In this document: positions 41,368 to 53,946 of the stretch, piece by piece
How the letters are laid out: every line of letters begins with the position of its first letter
Numbering within the stretch: position 1 is the stretch's first letter
Assembly (NCBI RefSeq): GCF_036373705.1
Contig: NW_027102664.1
Span: forward strand, 433,697 to 497,696
Direction of reading: 5' to 3'
Source of the DNA: Amia ocellicauda
Taxonomy: Eukaryota; Chordata; Actinopteri; Amiiformes; Amiidae
Length of the DNA stretch: 64,000 nucleotides
The notes under the pieces: generated by a model
What the model saw: only the letters and a program-made list of their open reading frames with translations
Told to the model about the DNA's origin: nothing
Databases searched by the model: none
Position numbers and translations under genes: made by a program

Positions 41368-43408
41368 ATGTCCGGAAACAACATCAGCGACTTCGATTTA
41401 AACGAGTTTTTAGGCAAGTCTTCAGATTATTTTCATTGACTCAGAGCGTGTTGTGTGCATGTATTGTAAATAAGGCTATAACATCTGTTTTAAGTTCTGT
41501 AAAATTATTTTTCAGCCAGTCAACAGGAGTTAATTCCCAACGCTGAGGAGATCATCTGGAACAACGACGGTAAGATTTTTGTGTTTGCGCTCATGGGTTC
41601 TTATGTATGGGTGTGTGTGGTTTGAAGCGGCTCATTAGAGTTATGAAAACGTTTTAATATATATTAATGCCGGTCTCTTTAATTACACAGAAACTATCGA
41701 AAGGCCTGTGATTAATGTCTCCGAGGATCGACCAAGAGAAGTGGTTGTCCCTAGACAGGCTGTCTGCCGACCGGGTAAGAACTAAACCCCTGTTTGTTTG
41801 TATAACGTTTCTGTAAGATGTTTGAGTCCAGTTTTGTTAATTTAAAAAAATTATCCTGTCTAACAGTATTAAGAAACGTGGTTCGAGACAACGAAAGGCC
41901 TTCCACATCGAGGGCTTGTTTCGTTTTACCTTCGAGAACCGTAACCTTTCAAGAATCTGAAAGGCCGTCAGCCCCGGTATCTGATAGCTGTGAGTATATA
42001 TCTGCAGCCTGTAAGAGGTTAAAGCTTTTTATAAAGCGGTGTGGTTAAAGGTTAAACATGTCTCTTACCTTCACAGCGGTGCAAAAAGCTAAACCAGCCG
42101 AAAAACATAAGAAACGATTATTCTGTGGAGGTAAGTAAGATCTTTCAAACTTTAATGTTTTTAAAAGGGCTTTGTTTGCCCGTTGAGGGCTAATATTTAA
42201 GCGATGGGTGACCGTTTCCTGTAGGGCGGGGGGTTCTGGGAAAGATCTTTAGAAGTCCGGACAGGTCTAGGCTTGTTTCTGGGGAACGTGTTTAGAAATG
42301 ACCGATTGCCGTACCGTCTGGTTAGGAAGTAAAGCCGTCCGAAAGGGTTTAGTAAGTTGTTTGGCTTATCTCCCGCTATTATACTTCTGTTTTAAAGTGG
42401 TTGTAGGAAAAGGCTTGAAGGTGTTCATTGTATTTAATATTTAAACAGATCGTGAAAACGTTTGTGAAACAGGAAGTCCCGGGATCAGGAAGCGTTTACA
42501 CTTGGAAGGTTCGTTTAAAAATGAAATGTTGTTGTGTGTGTGTGTGTTTTATTAACAATATTACAGTTTTTAAAGAAACATTTAAGAAACAGTTTATTTA
42601 CAGCGGCTTCTCTGTTTTAAATTTATTATCAAGTCCTAATAAATATATTGTCTGTAAATAATAAGGCGTTGTAGTGAATGTCTAAGGCTATTTTCAAAGG
42701 TCTAAAAAAGCTAAAGGTTTTGAATGTCCTGGACATGTTGTTTTAAGTTTGATTTCTGTCGCCGTTTAAAGATGTAAATGTAATGTATATTTTTATTCTT
42801 CCCAAGACTCTTGGGATAGTCATTCTGTGAATGAGCTATTGAGGACAATTACCCCGTCTAAGTGGGATCAAACATCTTTCCCGGTGAGATCACCGAGAGG
42901 ATCCCCCACGGTGGTCTTGGAGACCCCCCAACATCTACTCAGGCCACAGCCTTCTGGGGGTAATTCAACACCCCAGATTCAGCCCGCCGCATTGTCGGGC
43001 GGAACAAATACAGGCATCCAACAACCTCAGGGGTCGCCGTCAGTCAGGGCTGACACACCACCCAACGACGGCCTGGTTTCAACATCGTCCCCCCAGACCC
43101 GTTTCTTGGCTACAGAAACGCGGAACAGTACCCCGCGCTTGGCCAGGGTGTCACCGCAAAGGCCTTCTTGGTCTCCGTCCATGAGTATACGCTCGCTCCC
43201 TGCCTCCTTCGACCGAGATTTACCGGAGCGACCATCCTTTGAAGCTGAGCCAGGCCACCAGCCCCCGGAGCTACATCCTGAAGGTCGGCATGAGTTGCTA
43301 CATACTTTGTTACAAAATCAAAGACTTGTGTTAGTGGGGCAAAACCTGGTGATAGAGAGCCAAAACACCCTTATTAATACCCTTACTAACGAATTGTACC
43401 GTATTTAA
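41368..43408 (+). CDS. Seven-exon spliced left-end gene, copy C (apparently intact)
   Basis: Exons: 41368-41413, 41516-41569, 41691-41774, 41867-41989, 42077-42130, 42449-42508 and 42807-43408. The ATG is present, all junctions are phase 1 and the joined frame is open for about 340 residues. Intron 1 uses a GC donor (GCAAGT) with a normal AG acceptor; the rest are GT-AG. Exon 6 ends at the weak donor GTTCGT. Short cassette exons encode acidic, ERP-motif and basic KKRLF segments; the last exon encodes the Ser/Pro-rich region and C-terminal helix. Family unknown; transcription or cell-cycle regulation is speculative. Confidence 0.72.
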
Positions 43409-43474
43409 TGTTTTAATAGACACAAAACGCCTTACTATTGTGGGTTGTTGGAAAAATAAAAAATAAATTAAAAA

Positions 43475-46400
43475 ATGTCCTGACTTGGTAAAAGAACTCA
43501 CAAACTAAAGGATTATGAACATGCTAGGGCCCCAAAAAGACCTTCCCGAGAGAACATCCCCGGCCCTGTTGTGAACTCCTCTGATGTCCCAATGAACCTG
43601 GAACTATTACAAATGATAAATTATTTAAATAACCCCCAATTACCACCGATAGAATGTGAATTAACAGACTTACCGGTGAACCCCGACCTGTTACAGATGT
43701 TCAATGATCTAAATAACCACCTCCCACCGGTAGCGCTTATAGAGGTTCACCCCCTAGTTCACCCCGATTTGTTTGAAATGGTGGAGGCTTTGGAGGAGCT
43801 ACCCCGACCAAATTCTGCCCCTATTATAAATGATTTGAGACAATTAGAACACAGGATGGCGGCAGAAGCAGCCATCACTATAGAGGAGGGTCTTGACATT
43901 AACCGGTTGGATATCTTTGAAGGACTTTTACAGGCTTTAAATGAGCCTCCTCAAAAAGGGGGTTTTGTAGATGTCAGCAGTGGGGGTGTTCGGAATGTGG
44001 AGGATTCTGAGACTGATAAGGCTGTGGAGGACATGCTCTGTGAGAATGTAGGGGGTGAAGGCTTTGTTCAAAATGATGATGTGTCCAAGAGTACCAGTGA
44101 TCCCGTGATTATAGATAGACCGGCCTATAACAATTTTGAAATGATTCAGCGTTTTAATTTTGCAGAACTTTTAAATTGTGACAATTATGCAGAAATATTT
44201 GTCAACATACACGAGGCCTTGCAGAAAATGCTTGAACAGGTTGCTGAAAGGGTCAGACCTCGAGATGTTGTACAGTTAGAACTCAGAGGGGATGATTTGT
44301 TTAGCAACCTATCTGTAATGCTGAGTGGAGATAATTTAGACGTCTGGCTAAAATCGAAGCGTTATTGCAAAGTAACGCAGCCATCATAGCTGATGAAAGT
44401 CTGTCTCTGGTAATGAATGTGGTTCGTAACCCTGAGGGTGGGGCGCTTAGAAGACTGTCGAAATGCTTGAAGAACGACATAATTAGGACCAAGCTCAGGC
44501 AATTAGTGGTGAGTTCCAGTGGGGACAATAAGCTCTGTTTTGCTTACAGTTTAATAAAACTACTCACCCCCGACATGCCTGAACCCCAAGCTCTGCAAGA
44601 AGCTTTAATGCTTCATCAGAGGGCCGGCTTAAACTCTCAACAGATGGTTGCCTTTTCAGACATCACCAAGTTTGAGGAGTTGTTGTCTTTAAAAATTGTT
44701 GTGTGGTACCGTTGTGAGGTAAAGGAAGTATTTGTGAAATTTCAGACACATCCTGAAACCCATACACAGACACTGTTTCTCTTCCTAAGTGATAGTCATT
44801 ACTTTGGAATAAAGAGTTTGACGGCTTTTTTGGGTTGTTCGTATGTTTGTCATTGGTGTTATAAGGCCTTCAATGATAAGCTTAAGCACCGATGTGACGG
44901 TTACTGTAACGTCTGTTTCAATCCGCAATGTTGTAAGGGTTTGGCCCCTACCATCCGATGTAAAGATTGCTTAAGGATTTGTCTCTCAGCGTTCTGTTTT
45001 TCCGAGCATAAGGTACAGAGGGCCGCTGCTGAGGGGGTTAAAAAACTGAGTTATTGTGATCAAACTAAATATTGCCCGCAGTGTTGCCTCCAGTACCGTT
45101 TTCATGAGGTTAAACCACACAAATGTCTGGAGCCGAGATGCAGGATCTGTAATGCTGATTTAACCCCGGGGTCCGAACACCAGTGCTTTATTCAGCCGGT
45201 TAAAAAGGAGCCGCCGCACAAACGGTATGTCTTTTTTGCTTTTGAATGCCGGCAAGAAAACGGGGTCCACGTTGCTAATTATATACTCTGTATTGACATG
45301 TTGGATCGTGAGTGGTCAGCTAGCGGTGAGAGTTGTGTCAGGGATTTCTTTACGCGGTATCGCGGTCCAAAATACCTCAATTACACATTTATTGCCCACA
45401 ATGCTAAGGGTTATGATTCTTACATTTTGATGAAGTATCTGGTGGAAAATGGGGTGACCCCAAAAATAATAGCTCAGGGTAGCAAGATCATGTGTTTCAC
45501 CGACGAAGCTTTCAACTAACGTTACATAGACTCGTTAAATTTCATCCCCATGAAATTGAGCGCTTTGCCTAAGGCTCTGGGTTTTGAGGCTCAGAAGAAA
45601 GGTTGGTTCTGCCATTTTTTTAATACTATGGACACTCAAAATTATCGAGGGTCCTACCTGCCCGCCACTTATTATGGGGTTGATACTATGATGTCTCATG
45701 AGAGGGAGGAATTCTTTAAATGGTACAATACGGTTAAGGGAGGTGTTTTTGATGACCGAGAAGAGATGGCTGCTTATTGTAAAAATGATGTGGTGATCCT
45801 TAAAGAAGCCTGTGTGCGTTTCCGCGCCGAGGTTATCAACACATCGGGTCTCGACCCTTTGCAAAGTGTGACCATAGCGTCTCTCTGCATGAAAATGTAT
45901 CGGTCCGATTTCTTGCAGAAAAACACTATAGCGGTCACCACTTCTGACAACTATCGTGCTAGACAAAAGAACTTTTCGACTGTCTCCATACAGTGGCTGG
46001 AATACCTGAGTGCCCGGGATAACATCTTCATCAGACATGCTTTAAATCAAGGGGAAGTCAAAATGGGGCCTTACTACTTAGACGGTTTTAGCGACGTGTC
46101 CGGGCGGCGTACCGCTTATGAGTTTGCAGGTTGTATTTACCATGGCTGTCCTCAGTGCTTCGACCCAAACACCTTTAACCCCGTAACACAAAAACTCTGC
46201 AGTGATATGTACTATGATTTCCAGGAACGAATTGAAACTTTAAAAAACACCTATGGTTTGAACGTGCTGGTGATTTGGGAACACGAGTGGACGACCCTGA
46301 AGCAACAGGAAGCGGGGGTACAACGGTTTATGGAAACCTTGGACTTTCCTGAACGTCTTGAGCCCCGGGATGCGTTATTTGGGGGTCGTACCAATGCCCT

Positions 46401-47682
46401 CTGTTTACATTATGAGGTAAAGGAGGGTGAGAGAGTAGATTACTATGATTTCACCAGTCTGTACCCTTATGTCAACAAGACCAAAATGTACCCGGTGGGG
46501 CGTCCAACCATTGTTTAACGTGACTTACTCGAAATCGGACATTACTTTGGTTTGATCAAAGTCACCATGTACCCTCCTCGCGAGCTGTTCTTACCCGTGT
46601 TGCCTTACAGGTGTTCGGGAAAATTGATGTTCCCTCTGTGTAGAACGTGTGTGGAAACTGAAAATCAAACTACCTCTTGTCTGCACAGTGATGAAGATGA
46701 CGGGTGTCTGGTGTAGCATTGAGCTTGACAAGGCGGTGGAGAAAGGTTACAGAGTCGGTAAGGTGAATGAGGTTTGGCATTTTTCTGAAAAATCTGATAC
46801 TCTTTTTGCTGATTACATTATGACCCATCTGAAAGGGAAACAGGAGGCATCGGGCTATCCCTCATGGTGTGTTGACTCCGCGGCCAAAGAGCGATACATT
46901 CAGCAATATTTTGAAAAGGAAGGGATCCGTCTAGAGCCGGGGAACATAACTGTAAACCCCGCCAAGAGACAAATGTCCAAACTGATTTTAAACAGTCTGT
47001 GGGGTAAGTTTGGGGAAAGAAATTACCGTCTAAACACAACCTTGATTAAAACCCCTGAACAGTTTATAGAATTTATGTTTTCCAAACAACATGCAGTATC
47101 ACACTTTCAATTCTTAAATGACCACGTGGCACAGGTCCAGTGGAGGGCCCCTAAAGATTTCCCCACCAAACAGGGGAACGTTAATGTTTTCACAGCGGTT
47201 TTTACCACGGCTTACGCCCGGCTTGAACTGTACAACTTAATGGATCAGTTGCAGGAACGCACGCTCTATCATGATACTGACTCTGTAATCTTTGTCACCA
47301 GGCCAGGGGATTGGGTCCCTCCCCTCGGGGACTACCTTGGGGAGTTAACGAGCGAACTAGATCCTCAGGAGTTTGTTTCAGGGGGTCCTAAGACTTTTGC
47401 CTACAGAACGGCTGCGGGTAAGACCTGTATGAAAGTTAAGGGTTTCACTCTGAACCATTGTAACAACAAGCTCATTAACATCAAGTCTCTGACGACCCTG
47501 GTAGAAAGTTTTGTAACAAGAAAGACGCGCCTCCTCGTGAGATTATTACAGCCGGAAATCAGATCTATCGAAATAAAAAGGGGTACACGTTGGAAAATAG
47601 ATCACTAAACAAACGGTTCAGGGTGGTGTACAATAAAAGAGTGTTGAAGACTGATTATACCACTCTGCCTTATGGATATTAG
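43475..47682 (+). pseudogene. polB: Protein-primed family B DNA polymerase, copy C
   Basis: Shared lesions are TGA at codon 3 (43481-43483), the frame change near 44332-44356 and TAA 45517-45519. Exo I Asp is Ala (GCT 45238-45240). Private lesions are TAA 46516-46518, an 8-bp deletion near 46697, an in-frame 12-bp deletion near 47370 and a one-base net deletion near 47516. Motifs A, B and C are recognisable in the remaining open stretches (44365-45519, 45550-46518 and 46649-47608). Confidence 0.93.
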
Positions 47683-48334
47683 CGGTGGTTTTGATAACAG
47701 ACTTCAACACCCTTTCTCCTGTATTATAGCCTGTCCCTCCAATTCGGGGAAGAGCTATCTTATAAAGAACATCATAGAAGATGTGGACACAACCGTGTCC
47801 CAAGCTCTTGACAACATAGTGTGGTGTTACTCTTGCTGGCAACCTCTCTACGATGATTTGGCTTCGAAAAAAAATAATCTGAAATTTGTGCAAGGTCTCC
47901 CCGCCTCGTTGTGTGACGATGACTTGTTCCCGCCCGGTCAAACTAATCTAGTGATCCTTGATGACCTGATGGAGCAGGCCGGTGACAACAGTGAAGTGGA
48001 AAAAGCTTTCACAAAGTACACTCATCATAGGAATTTAAGTATTATTTATTTAGTTCAAAATCTATTTTTTCAAGGTAAAAAAAGCCGCACTATTAATTTA
48101 AATGCCAATTATATAATTATTTTTAAAAACCCCAGAGATAAACTACAGGTCACCGTCTTGGCTCGTCAAATGTACCCTAACCAGACCAAGTTCTTTTTGG
48201 AGGCATTTGAGGATGCCACCAAAAAACCCTACGGGGACTTGATTGCGGACTTAAAAGCACAAACCCCAGAAGACTTTCGCCTCAGAACAGGTTTGTGCCC
48301 GCCCGATTGGCCGGCAGTGTATGTGCTAAAGTAA
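47672..48334 (+). pseudogene. A32/FtsK-HerA-type packaging ATPase, copy C (P-loop mutated)
   Basis: Open for 220 codons, but the first Gly of Walker A is Cys (residue 21) and an AAG/AAA-region change creates TAG three codons early, removing the basic C-terminus. Probably non-functional. Confidence 0.85.
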
Positions 48335-48349
48335 AGGAAATACATAAGA

Positions 48350-48685
48350 ATGTCTGTTCGGATTAAAAGAAATCTGCCACTTTTGCAAATGTTATTTGAG
48401 GGGAGCCCGCGCCATAGGAAAGCTGTGCTGGCAGGGGCCCCCTCGGATTTGATCGAGACCCTGTGTGAAATAGCTTTTAACATCTTACGCGGTAATATAC
48501 CCCTAACCACTTCTCAACATTCTAAACTCAAAAAACAAAAAGCGGTTATCAAGATCATCGCTAATAAGAAGTATTCTATTAAAAGAAAAAGAAAGAAGAT
48601 TAATCAAACCGGGGGTTTTATAGGACCGCTGTTGAGCATAGCCGTGCCTTTCCTAACCAGTCTTCTAGCTTCCAGAGTGGGTTAA
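48350..48685 (+). CDS. Small basic conserved Maverick protein (111 aa), copy C
   Basis: Intact. One Pro to Thr change relative to B; otherwise the same basic cluster and hydrophobic C-terminus. Confidence 0.8.
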   Translation: MSVRIKRNLPLLQMLFEGSPRHRKAVLAGAPSDLIETLCEIAFNILRGNIPLTTSQHSKLKKQKAVIKIIANKKYSIKRKRKKINQTGGFIGPLLSIAVPFLTSLLASRVG

Positions 48686-48687
48686 TA

Positions 48688-49431
48688 ATGGAATATGCTC
48701 AGAAAATGTTTTTGATCCCTCAGGAGCAGCTTGAGAAACTGAGAAAAAATGTTGTCGGGCCAGAGCCCATTAGACAAACGGCCGAAAACAACCTGGACTC
48801 TGAAATGAAAGCTATACAGGCCAGGGCCGATTTAAATCAGTATTCCAAAGCTCAGTTGTATACCAACACGTTACAGCGCTACCTCCGTCTGGTTAGACAG
48901 GGTGAAAAAGATCAAAACATTTTAACTTTAACCATGGCCTCTCAAGAAAATGGTTCTGGGGCTGATGCGGGGGGTACGGTTGATAAAGATGTTGCGGTGA
49001 CCGAACCTGTTGAGAGTTCAGAGGGAGATGTTGTAACGGATGATTTGAGAAACATGCCGGCCAGAAGCAAAAGACATGCAGAATATATCCTGCACAAAAT
49101 GGTTCAGAAACCGCGGGTAACGGCTTGTAATGAACAGGGTGAATTTGTTTTTAAAGGACAACTGATCAAAGGTTCACACATGTTTGATTTGTTGAAGAGT
49201 GTCACTAGCACTAATAAGGTACCCGATAGTCGCCGACCTGTAGGCTGGAATGCTTTCCTACAGGCGATGGCCTGTCTGAACATGCCCCAATCAACAGTTC
49301 CTAACCAGGAAACGCGACAAAAAATCCGTCTGTGTAAAGAGGTGGAGCCTGATCTGACTCCGATATCTCATTACTCTGACCGTGCTGAGCGACCATCCTC
49401 AGGATCTATCCATCGTTGGGAAGCTTATTAA
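48688..49431 (+). CDS. Conserved 247-aa Maverick protein, copy C
   Basis: Intact ORF with a few private substitutions, including Trp to Cys near residue 149 and Val to Asp near residue 118. Function unknown. Confidence 0.75.
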   Translation: MEYAQKMFLIPQEQLEKLRKNVVGPEPIRQTAENNLDSEMKAIQARADLNQYSKAQLYTNTLQRYLRLVRQGEKDQNILTLTMASQENGSGADAGGTVDKDVAVTEPVESSEGDVVTDDLRNMPARSKRHAEYILHKMVQKPRVTACNEQGEFVFKGQLIKGSHMFDLLKSVTSTNKVPDSRRPVGWNAFLQAMACLNMPQSTVPNQETRQKIRLCKEVEPDLTPISHYSDRAERPSSGSIHRWEAY

Positions 49432-49598
49432 TCTCATGTTTTTATTTGTCTCCCCTGTAAATAATGACCCGACAAACAATTTTTTTTTTTTTCAAATGTT
49501 GTTCATTTATTTATACCATAAACCCTGCTTTGTATAAGAATTGTGTTGAATAAAAACAAAACTAATGATTCAAAGGCTGTTTTCATTATTTTTTCACC
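49432..49598 (+). terminator. Convergent polyadenylation region, copy C
   Basis: AATAAA near 49550-49555 for the + strand, TTTATT near 49507-49513 for the - strand, and a short T-run. No gene is seen. Confidence 0.65.
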
Positions 49599-50171
49599 TT
49601 AACACGCATGACATCTTTTAAAATCCTCACAAGAACACCCCATCTGTATACATGGCTGGCTAGGGTCGTAAGTCATTGTGTTATAAGGGGGGGTCCACAG
49701 TGTCCTGACAAACTCTGCCACTTTTTTATCATTTTGGCCTAAATCCTCACTGTACAAGGCCATAATATCGGGGTATGACCTTCCTTTAGATCTATGATAT
49801 AAGAAAAACACACAGTGTTGACCACAAGTGAAGGTCTGAAGACTTTGTACTTGACGACCGCTGTAAATGGTTTCTTGACAGTTGTTGAGCAGAAAGTTAT
49901 TGATCTTCCGAGGGAAAGGTCTGAAATCCGGGGGGTTTGCATAGGAATCAAAAAATTCTCCACGGTGGTCCTCCCTTAGATAAATAGCCAGCCAATGTTC
50001 TCCGGGCATATTTTTAGGGTGTGTGTTGATTATGTACATTGCAGGTAAATTCTTGATCTTAAATTTAGGCAGCTGATCGCAGGCGTAGACTCCTTGAAAC
50101 AGTTTCCGTGAGCCGGCCAGGGCATTCATGTTGTGGTTGAACTCTCTGGTGTTCATTTTAATAATAATCAT
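49599..50171 (-). CDS. Adenain-like cysteine protease, copy C
   Basis: Intact 190-aa ORF with His59, Asp75, Gln109 and Cys116 in family C5 order. Overlaps the capsid-gene stop by 14 nt. Confidence 0.9.
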   Translation of the reverse strand: MIIIKMNTREFNHNMNALAGSRKLFQGVYACDQLPKFKIKNLPAMYIINTHPKNMPGEHWLAIYLREDHRGEFFDSYANPPDFRPFPRKINNFLLNNCQETIYSGRQVQSLQTFTCGQHCVFFLYHRSKGRSYPDIMALYSEDLGQNDKKVAEFVRTLWTPPYNTMTYDPSQPCIQMGCSCEDFKRCHAC

Positions 50172-51462
50172 ACGGAACGTTTCTCCTCCGATTCACCTCA
50201 ATAATGTTGTCAAACACAGCATACACGACCATATTTACAGTGCGTGGTAGAGGCTGCTTGAAACGCATCTCCAAACGCATATTGCCCGTCTTCATCAGTG
50301 AAAAATGTTGTCCACACTCTTCGTCAGGGGTCAGGTTGAAACCGTACAGGGTGTAACCGCTGCAGTATTCCCGGCGATCGATCAGCAGAGTTTGATCCTT
50401 GAGATGGCGACCCGTAGCCAGTACTAGACTGTCATATTCACGAACCGCATTGCCGTTTTCAAAGTCAGGTTGAAAAGGTCTGGATGGAACCTGCACACCA
50501 TCGACGTACAACGCTATAAATTCCGCGTTATGTTTAAAGTTAAAGGGGTTCTTGTTGTAAACCCCGGTAAATGCATCATTATCCACGAGACCTATAATAA
50601 CCTGTTTTGGGAGCTGTCCTAGAAACAGATTTTCCTGGTTCATCACCCGTGTCCCTGCGGGGATACTGTGGACTTTCATATAGACTCTTTCGATCGGGTA
50701 CTCGGCGTTTGCCGTCATTAACGCCTGCGCGTGTCCTAGTTTAACCGCCGGGGAGACGGACACTTTTTTCACAAACAGCGAGGCCGATAATATGGTCAGT
50801 TTATATTTTTCCGTATCAGGGGTCATCAGACAAAAAGCATTTTTACTACGGATCATTTTAATTTTAATGTCTACCCCGTTGAGCATGAGTTTTTCTTGGA
50901 AAAATATGTCTGCATGGATATGCCCCATTAGCTCAAAGGTCCTCCCTTCTGTTGAAGAGGCCGTTCTTTTTTGCAAACCCTTATTGAGTCCCTCTGGATC
51001 CTTGTCGTCAATAGCTTCCGAGATGTCTTTGAAGAAAAGGCCGGGGCTGAACTGTTTGCTTAGGGTCTCCTCACTATAATTAAGTTTACACTCCATCATG
51101 GCTCTATAGGGGTAAGTATTGCTGCTTTGACTAATGAGCCGATCTCTTAGGGTCACATCCACCTGTGAAAACATGGTGGCCACCGGGTAATTGATGACCC
51201 CAGCGATGGCCGTATTCTCGATTGCATCGCCATCCTAATCAGTCACTTTACAGTTCATTAAAATAAATGTGTTATTCAAATCAATATAATCCTCGCCATT
51301 GCCAGCTATAAAAAACTCCAGAGGGGCCGTGTTTGAAATTGCAGATAGAGGGGGAATCTCTACATATATGATCTTATCTATACTCGTTTGAGTGTATGGA
51401 ACTGTAAACAGATCCAGTTCTGATTTGACGCATACTTCCGATAGACTGTGGAAAAAAGACAT
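50158..51462 (-). pseudogene. Major capsid protein, copy C
   Basis: Full-length frame position (about 434 codons). It is interrupted by TAG (51235-51237), the same change as in A and D. The 341 codons after it are open. It lacks one codon in the FKH-NAEF region, as in A. Confidence 0.88.
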
Positions 51463-51464
51463 GT

Positions 51465-51952
51465 TTAAAAGATGTATCCTGAGGCTCTATTTTTCTTTCT
51501 TTGAGACTTTCTTTTTGCAGGTTTTTTCTTGTGCTGCTTCCTTCTCCGAGTGTTTCCACGATATGTTGGAGAATGAGAGATTCTTCGTTTTTTGTTAGCC
51601 ACGGATCTTCGTCGCCCTGGTGGACACATGCTGTTTCTTCTTTTACCCCCCCTCCTCGCCATTACCATGAGACCCGAACCCTCCTGATGCTCATGGCTAG
51701 CTGCCCGGTTCATAACATTGGTGAACACGTCACTAACAATATTTTTAGCCGCTGATTTCAAGTGGGGTCTGGCTATAGCAAAGCCTCTCTTAAGCAGGGG
51801 TACGGCCATTCTAAAGAGACCATGAAAGAGTCCTCCTAGACCGGCGCCATACATTGTGGGGGCTCCTACAAAACCGGGCAAGCCGTTCCATCTTGCATCT
51901 TGTAATAATCCACATAGGCGCTAGGATCTACATAACCCCTCGAGGTAGCCAT
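51465..51952 (-). pseudogene. pVI/pX-like minor capsid protein, copy C
   Basis: The N-terminal frameshift is the same as in A (near 51889-51892). The remaining 138 codons, with the amphipathic segment and basic tail, are open. Confidence 0.75.
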
Positions 51953-51953
51953 T

Positions 51954-52675
51954 TTAATAATGTACACACTGTTTCAGGGGTCGAAAATGTAGTTTGACAT
52001 TAACTTTACCGAAGCGGAAGGGTACGTTGATATTCTGATCCGATTTTACTTCGATCGTGATGTTGTCAAAGTGGGTCATTGAGACTGGTACGTAGTGTGG
52101 TTTGTCATAAGTAATTGTGACCATGTCATTGCTTTTACCTTTAATAAGTACATTTCTCAAAAGGGGGACATAACTATCCCAGACCCTCTGGTGGGTTATG
52201 ATATCCGTATACACATAAAGAGTGTAAAAGCCGCCACACCACTTCTGAGAACCTGCTCTCTGTGTCCGAATAGAACCCTAATATACGCCCCAGTTGGCCG
52301 CTGGTTTGAATGCTAATACCTGGTTTTGACACCTTGTACACTCTGTTTTTAATAGGGTTGTAATATAGCTTGATGTTGGGGGTGCCTTCTGAGAACTGTT
52401 TATGCATCTCATCTAATATTTTATCCACATTGTCATAATAACCTCCTTGTATCGTGAATGTCCATTGACTCTTTTTAACATCATCAAAAATGGCGAAAGT
52501 GGCATCCTTATCTTGTAAAACAGCCCAAGTGTAAGGATACTGTATTTCCGCCAACCCCACTTCCCACGACCCCCTTAGATCTATAGATTTTCCAAATTCC
52601 AAATATTTCATTTTTAGGGTATATATCGAGAGAGGCGTTACTGGGTAGAGTCACGTAGAAGCCTCCTGATTCGAT
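51954..52675 (-). pseudogene. Penton-like capsid protein, copy C
   Basis: Has the shared extra-base frameshift (near 52231-52240) and a private deletion near 52598-52603 that shifts frame after about 25 residues. ATG at 52675. Confidence 0.83.
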
Positions 52676-52721
52676 CTTGAGTATCGAAAGTAATGCCCCC
52701 AACACACCCGCGGGCATGTTG

Positions 52722-53774
52722 TTATAAGGATTGAATATCGCAAACCTGTTGTTCCGGGACCCAACTATTGAACTTTTCAGGCCATCCAAGCCATTTCATC
52801 AACACATATTTTTTCCGGTTCTGGGTTTTTTCAGCTAATATCTTTTCAACTCTGTATACACTGTCTTTACCCACAATAATTTTTTGTAACTCGGCTTCGT
52901 AAAACGTTCCTTCTATATTCTCCCCGTCATAGTCTTTTAACCGGTACACGGGGGGGTCTCTAGCCAACTGTTTGGTAACTGTAAAAGTACTCCTTAGCTT
53001 TGAAACGCGAACCACATCACAGATGTTGAACTTATAAGTAGTTTTTCCCTTCTTAATAAATGGTCCGTATAATTTTTTATAGACCTTAAAAGAATTACTT
53101 TGATCCACATCTATAGGCTTCATTTTAATACTGGTGTGATACCCTTGGTTGTAAGTATCGATAAAATCCTGAACTTTATCAAAATACTTGAACGTGTTGA
53201 CCGCTGTAAAATATCTCCACATTTTGGTCTTTATGGTGCGGTTAAACCTCTCCACTACCGATGCCTTAAGCTCATTACCGGTGGTGAAATGATGTATTTT
53301 GTGTCTCTTCAGTAGATTCTGAAATTCTCTGTTGAGAAACTCTTTTCCTTTATCAGTCTGCAGTTTTTTAGGACATCGACCCTGGGACAATATATCCTCA
53401 AAGGCCCTTGTCACCGCCCGACCTGTTTTATTATGTAGAATGCGAGCCCAGGCATATTTTGATAACACATCGATACACATCAACATCAATTTGTGACCAT
53501 TGTTATGTTTTGATAAATTTGACATATCGACTAGATCCATTTGCCATTGTGAGTCTATGTCAGTTGCATATACGCGGTTTCTTTTAAAGTTAATCCTGAG
53601 AGGTTTATGTAAGGTATAGGCGTCTTGTTCCCGTAACCATTCTGAAACAACCACATCATTAACCTTCACTCCGGCCTCAGCGAGTCCTCTTTGAAAACCC
53701 TTCTTACCCGCCAAACCCCCAATCTTGGCTGGGTTGTAGTATAGTTCCTGCATTTGGGGAGCTTGCCGAGTCAT
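52722..53774 (-). CDS. Retroviral-type integrase with chromodomain, copy C (open)
   Basis: The only uninterrupted integrase in the window, about 350 aa. The DDE core residues are present (Asp in TDIDSQWQ, Asp in TDKGKEF, Glu in VVERFNR) and the C-terminal chromodomain ends WLGWPEKFNSWVP. A 39-bp in-frame deletion near 52985 removes part of the linker between the core and the chromodomain, so activity is uncertain. A GTG 18 bp upstream extends the frame; the ATG is preferred. Confidence 0.93.
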   Translation of the reverse strand: MTRQAPQMQELYYNPAKIGGLAGKKGFQRGLAEAGVKVNDVVVSEWLREQDAYTLHKPLRINFKRNRVYATDIDSQWQMDLVDMSNLSKHNNGHKLMLMCIDVLSKYAWARILHNKTGRAVTRAFEDILSQGRCPKKLQTDKGKEFLNREFQNLLKRHKIHHFTTGNELKASVVERFNRTIKTKMWRYFTAVNTFKYFDKVQDFIDTYNQGYHTSIKMKPIDVDQSNSFKVYKKLYGPFIKKGKTTYKFNICDVVRVSKLRSTFTVTKQLARDPPVYRLKDYDGENIEGTFYEAELQKIIVGKDSVYRVEKILAEKTQNRKKYVLMKWLGWPEKFNSWVPEQQVCDIQSL

Positions 53775-53946
53775 TCTGTCAAATAACCACACAGACCCAC
53801 ACTATGCGCAAAGTTTTTATACAAGGTTTTTTATTCAACTTCAGGAGAGCAGATACCCCTTTTTAGACATTTGAGAAAAGTATAACATACACAACAATTT
53901 TTTCTACGGTCCAGACAAAAAGAAATCAGATGATTGGTTACTTGAT

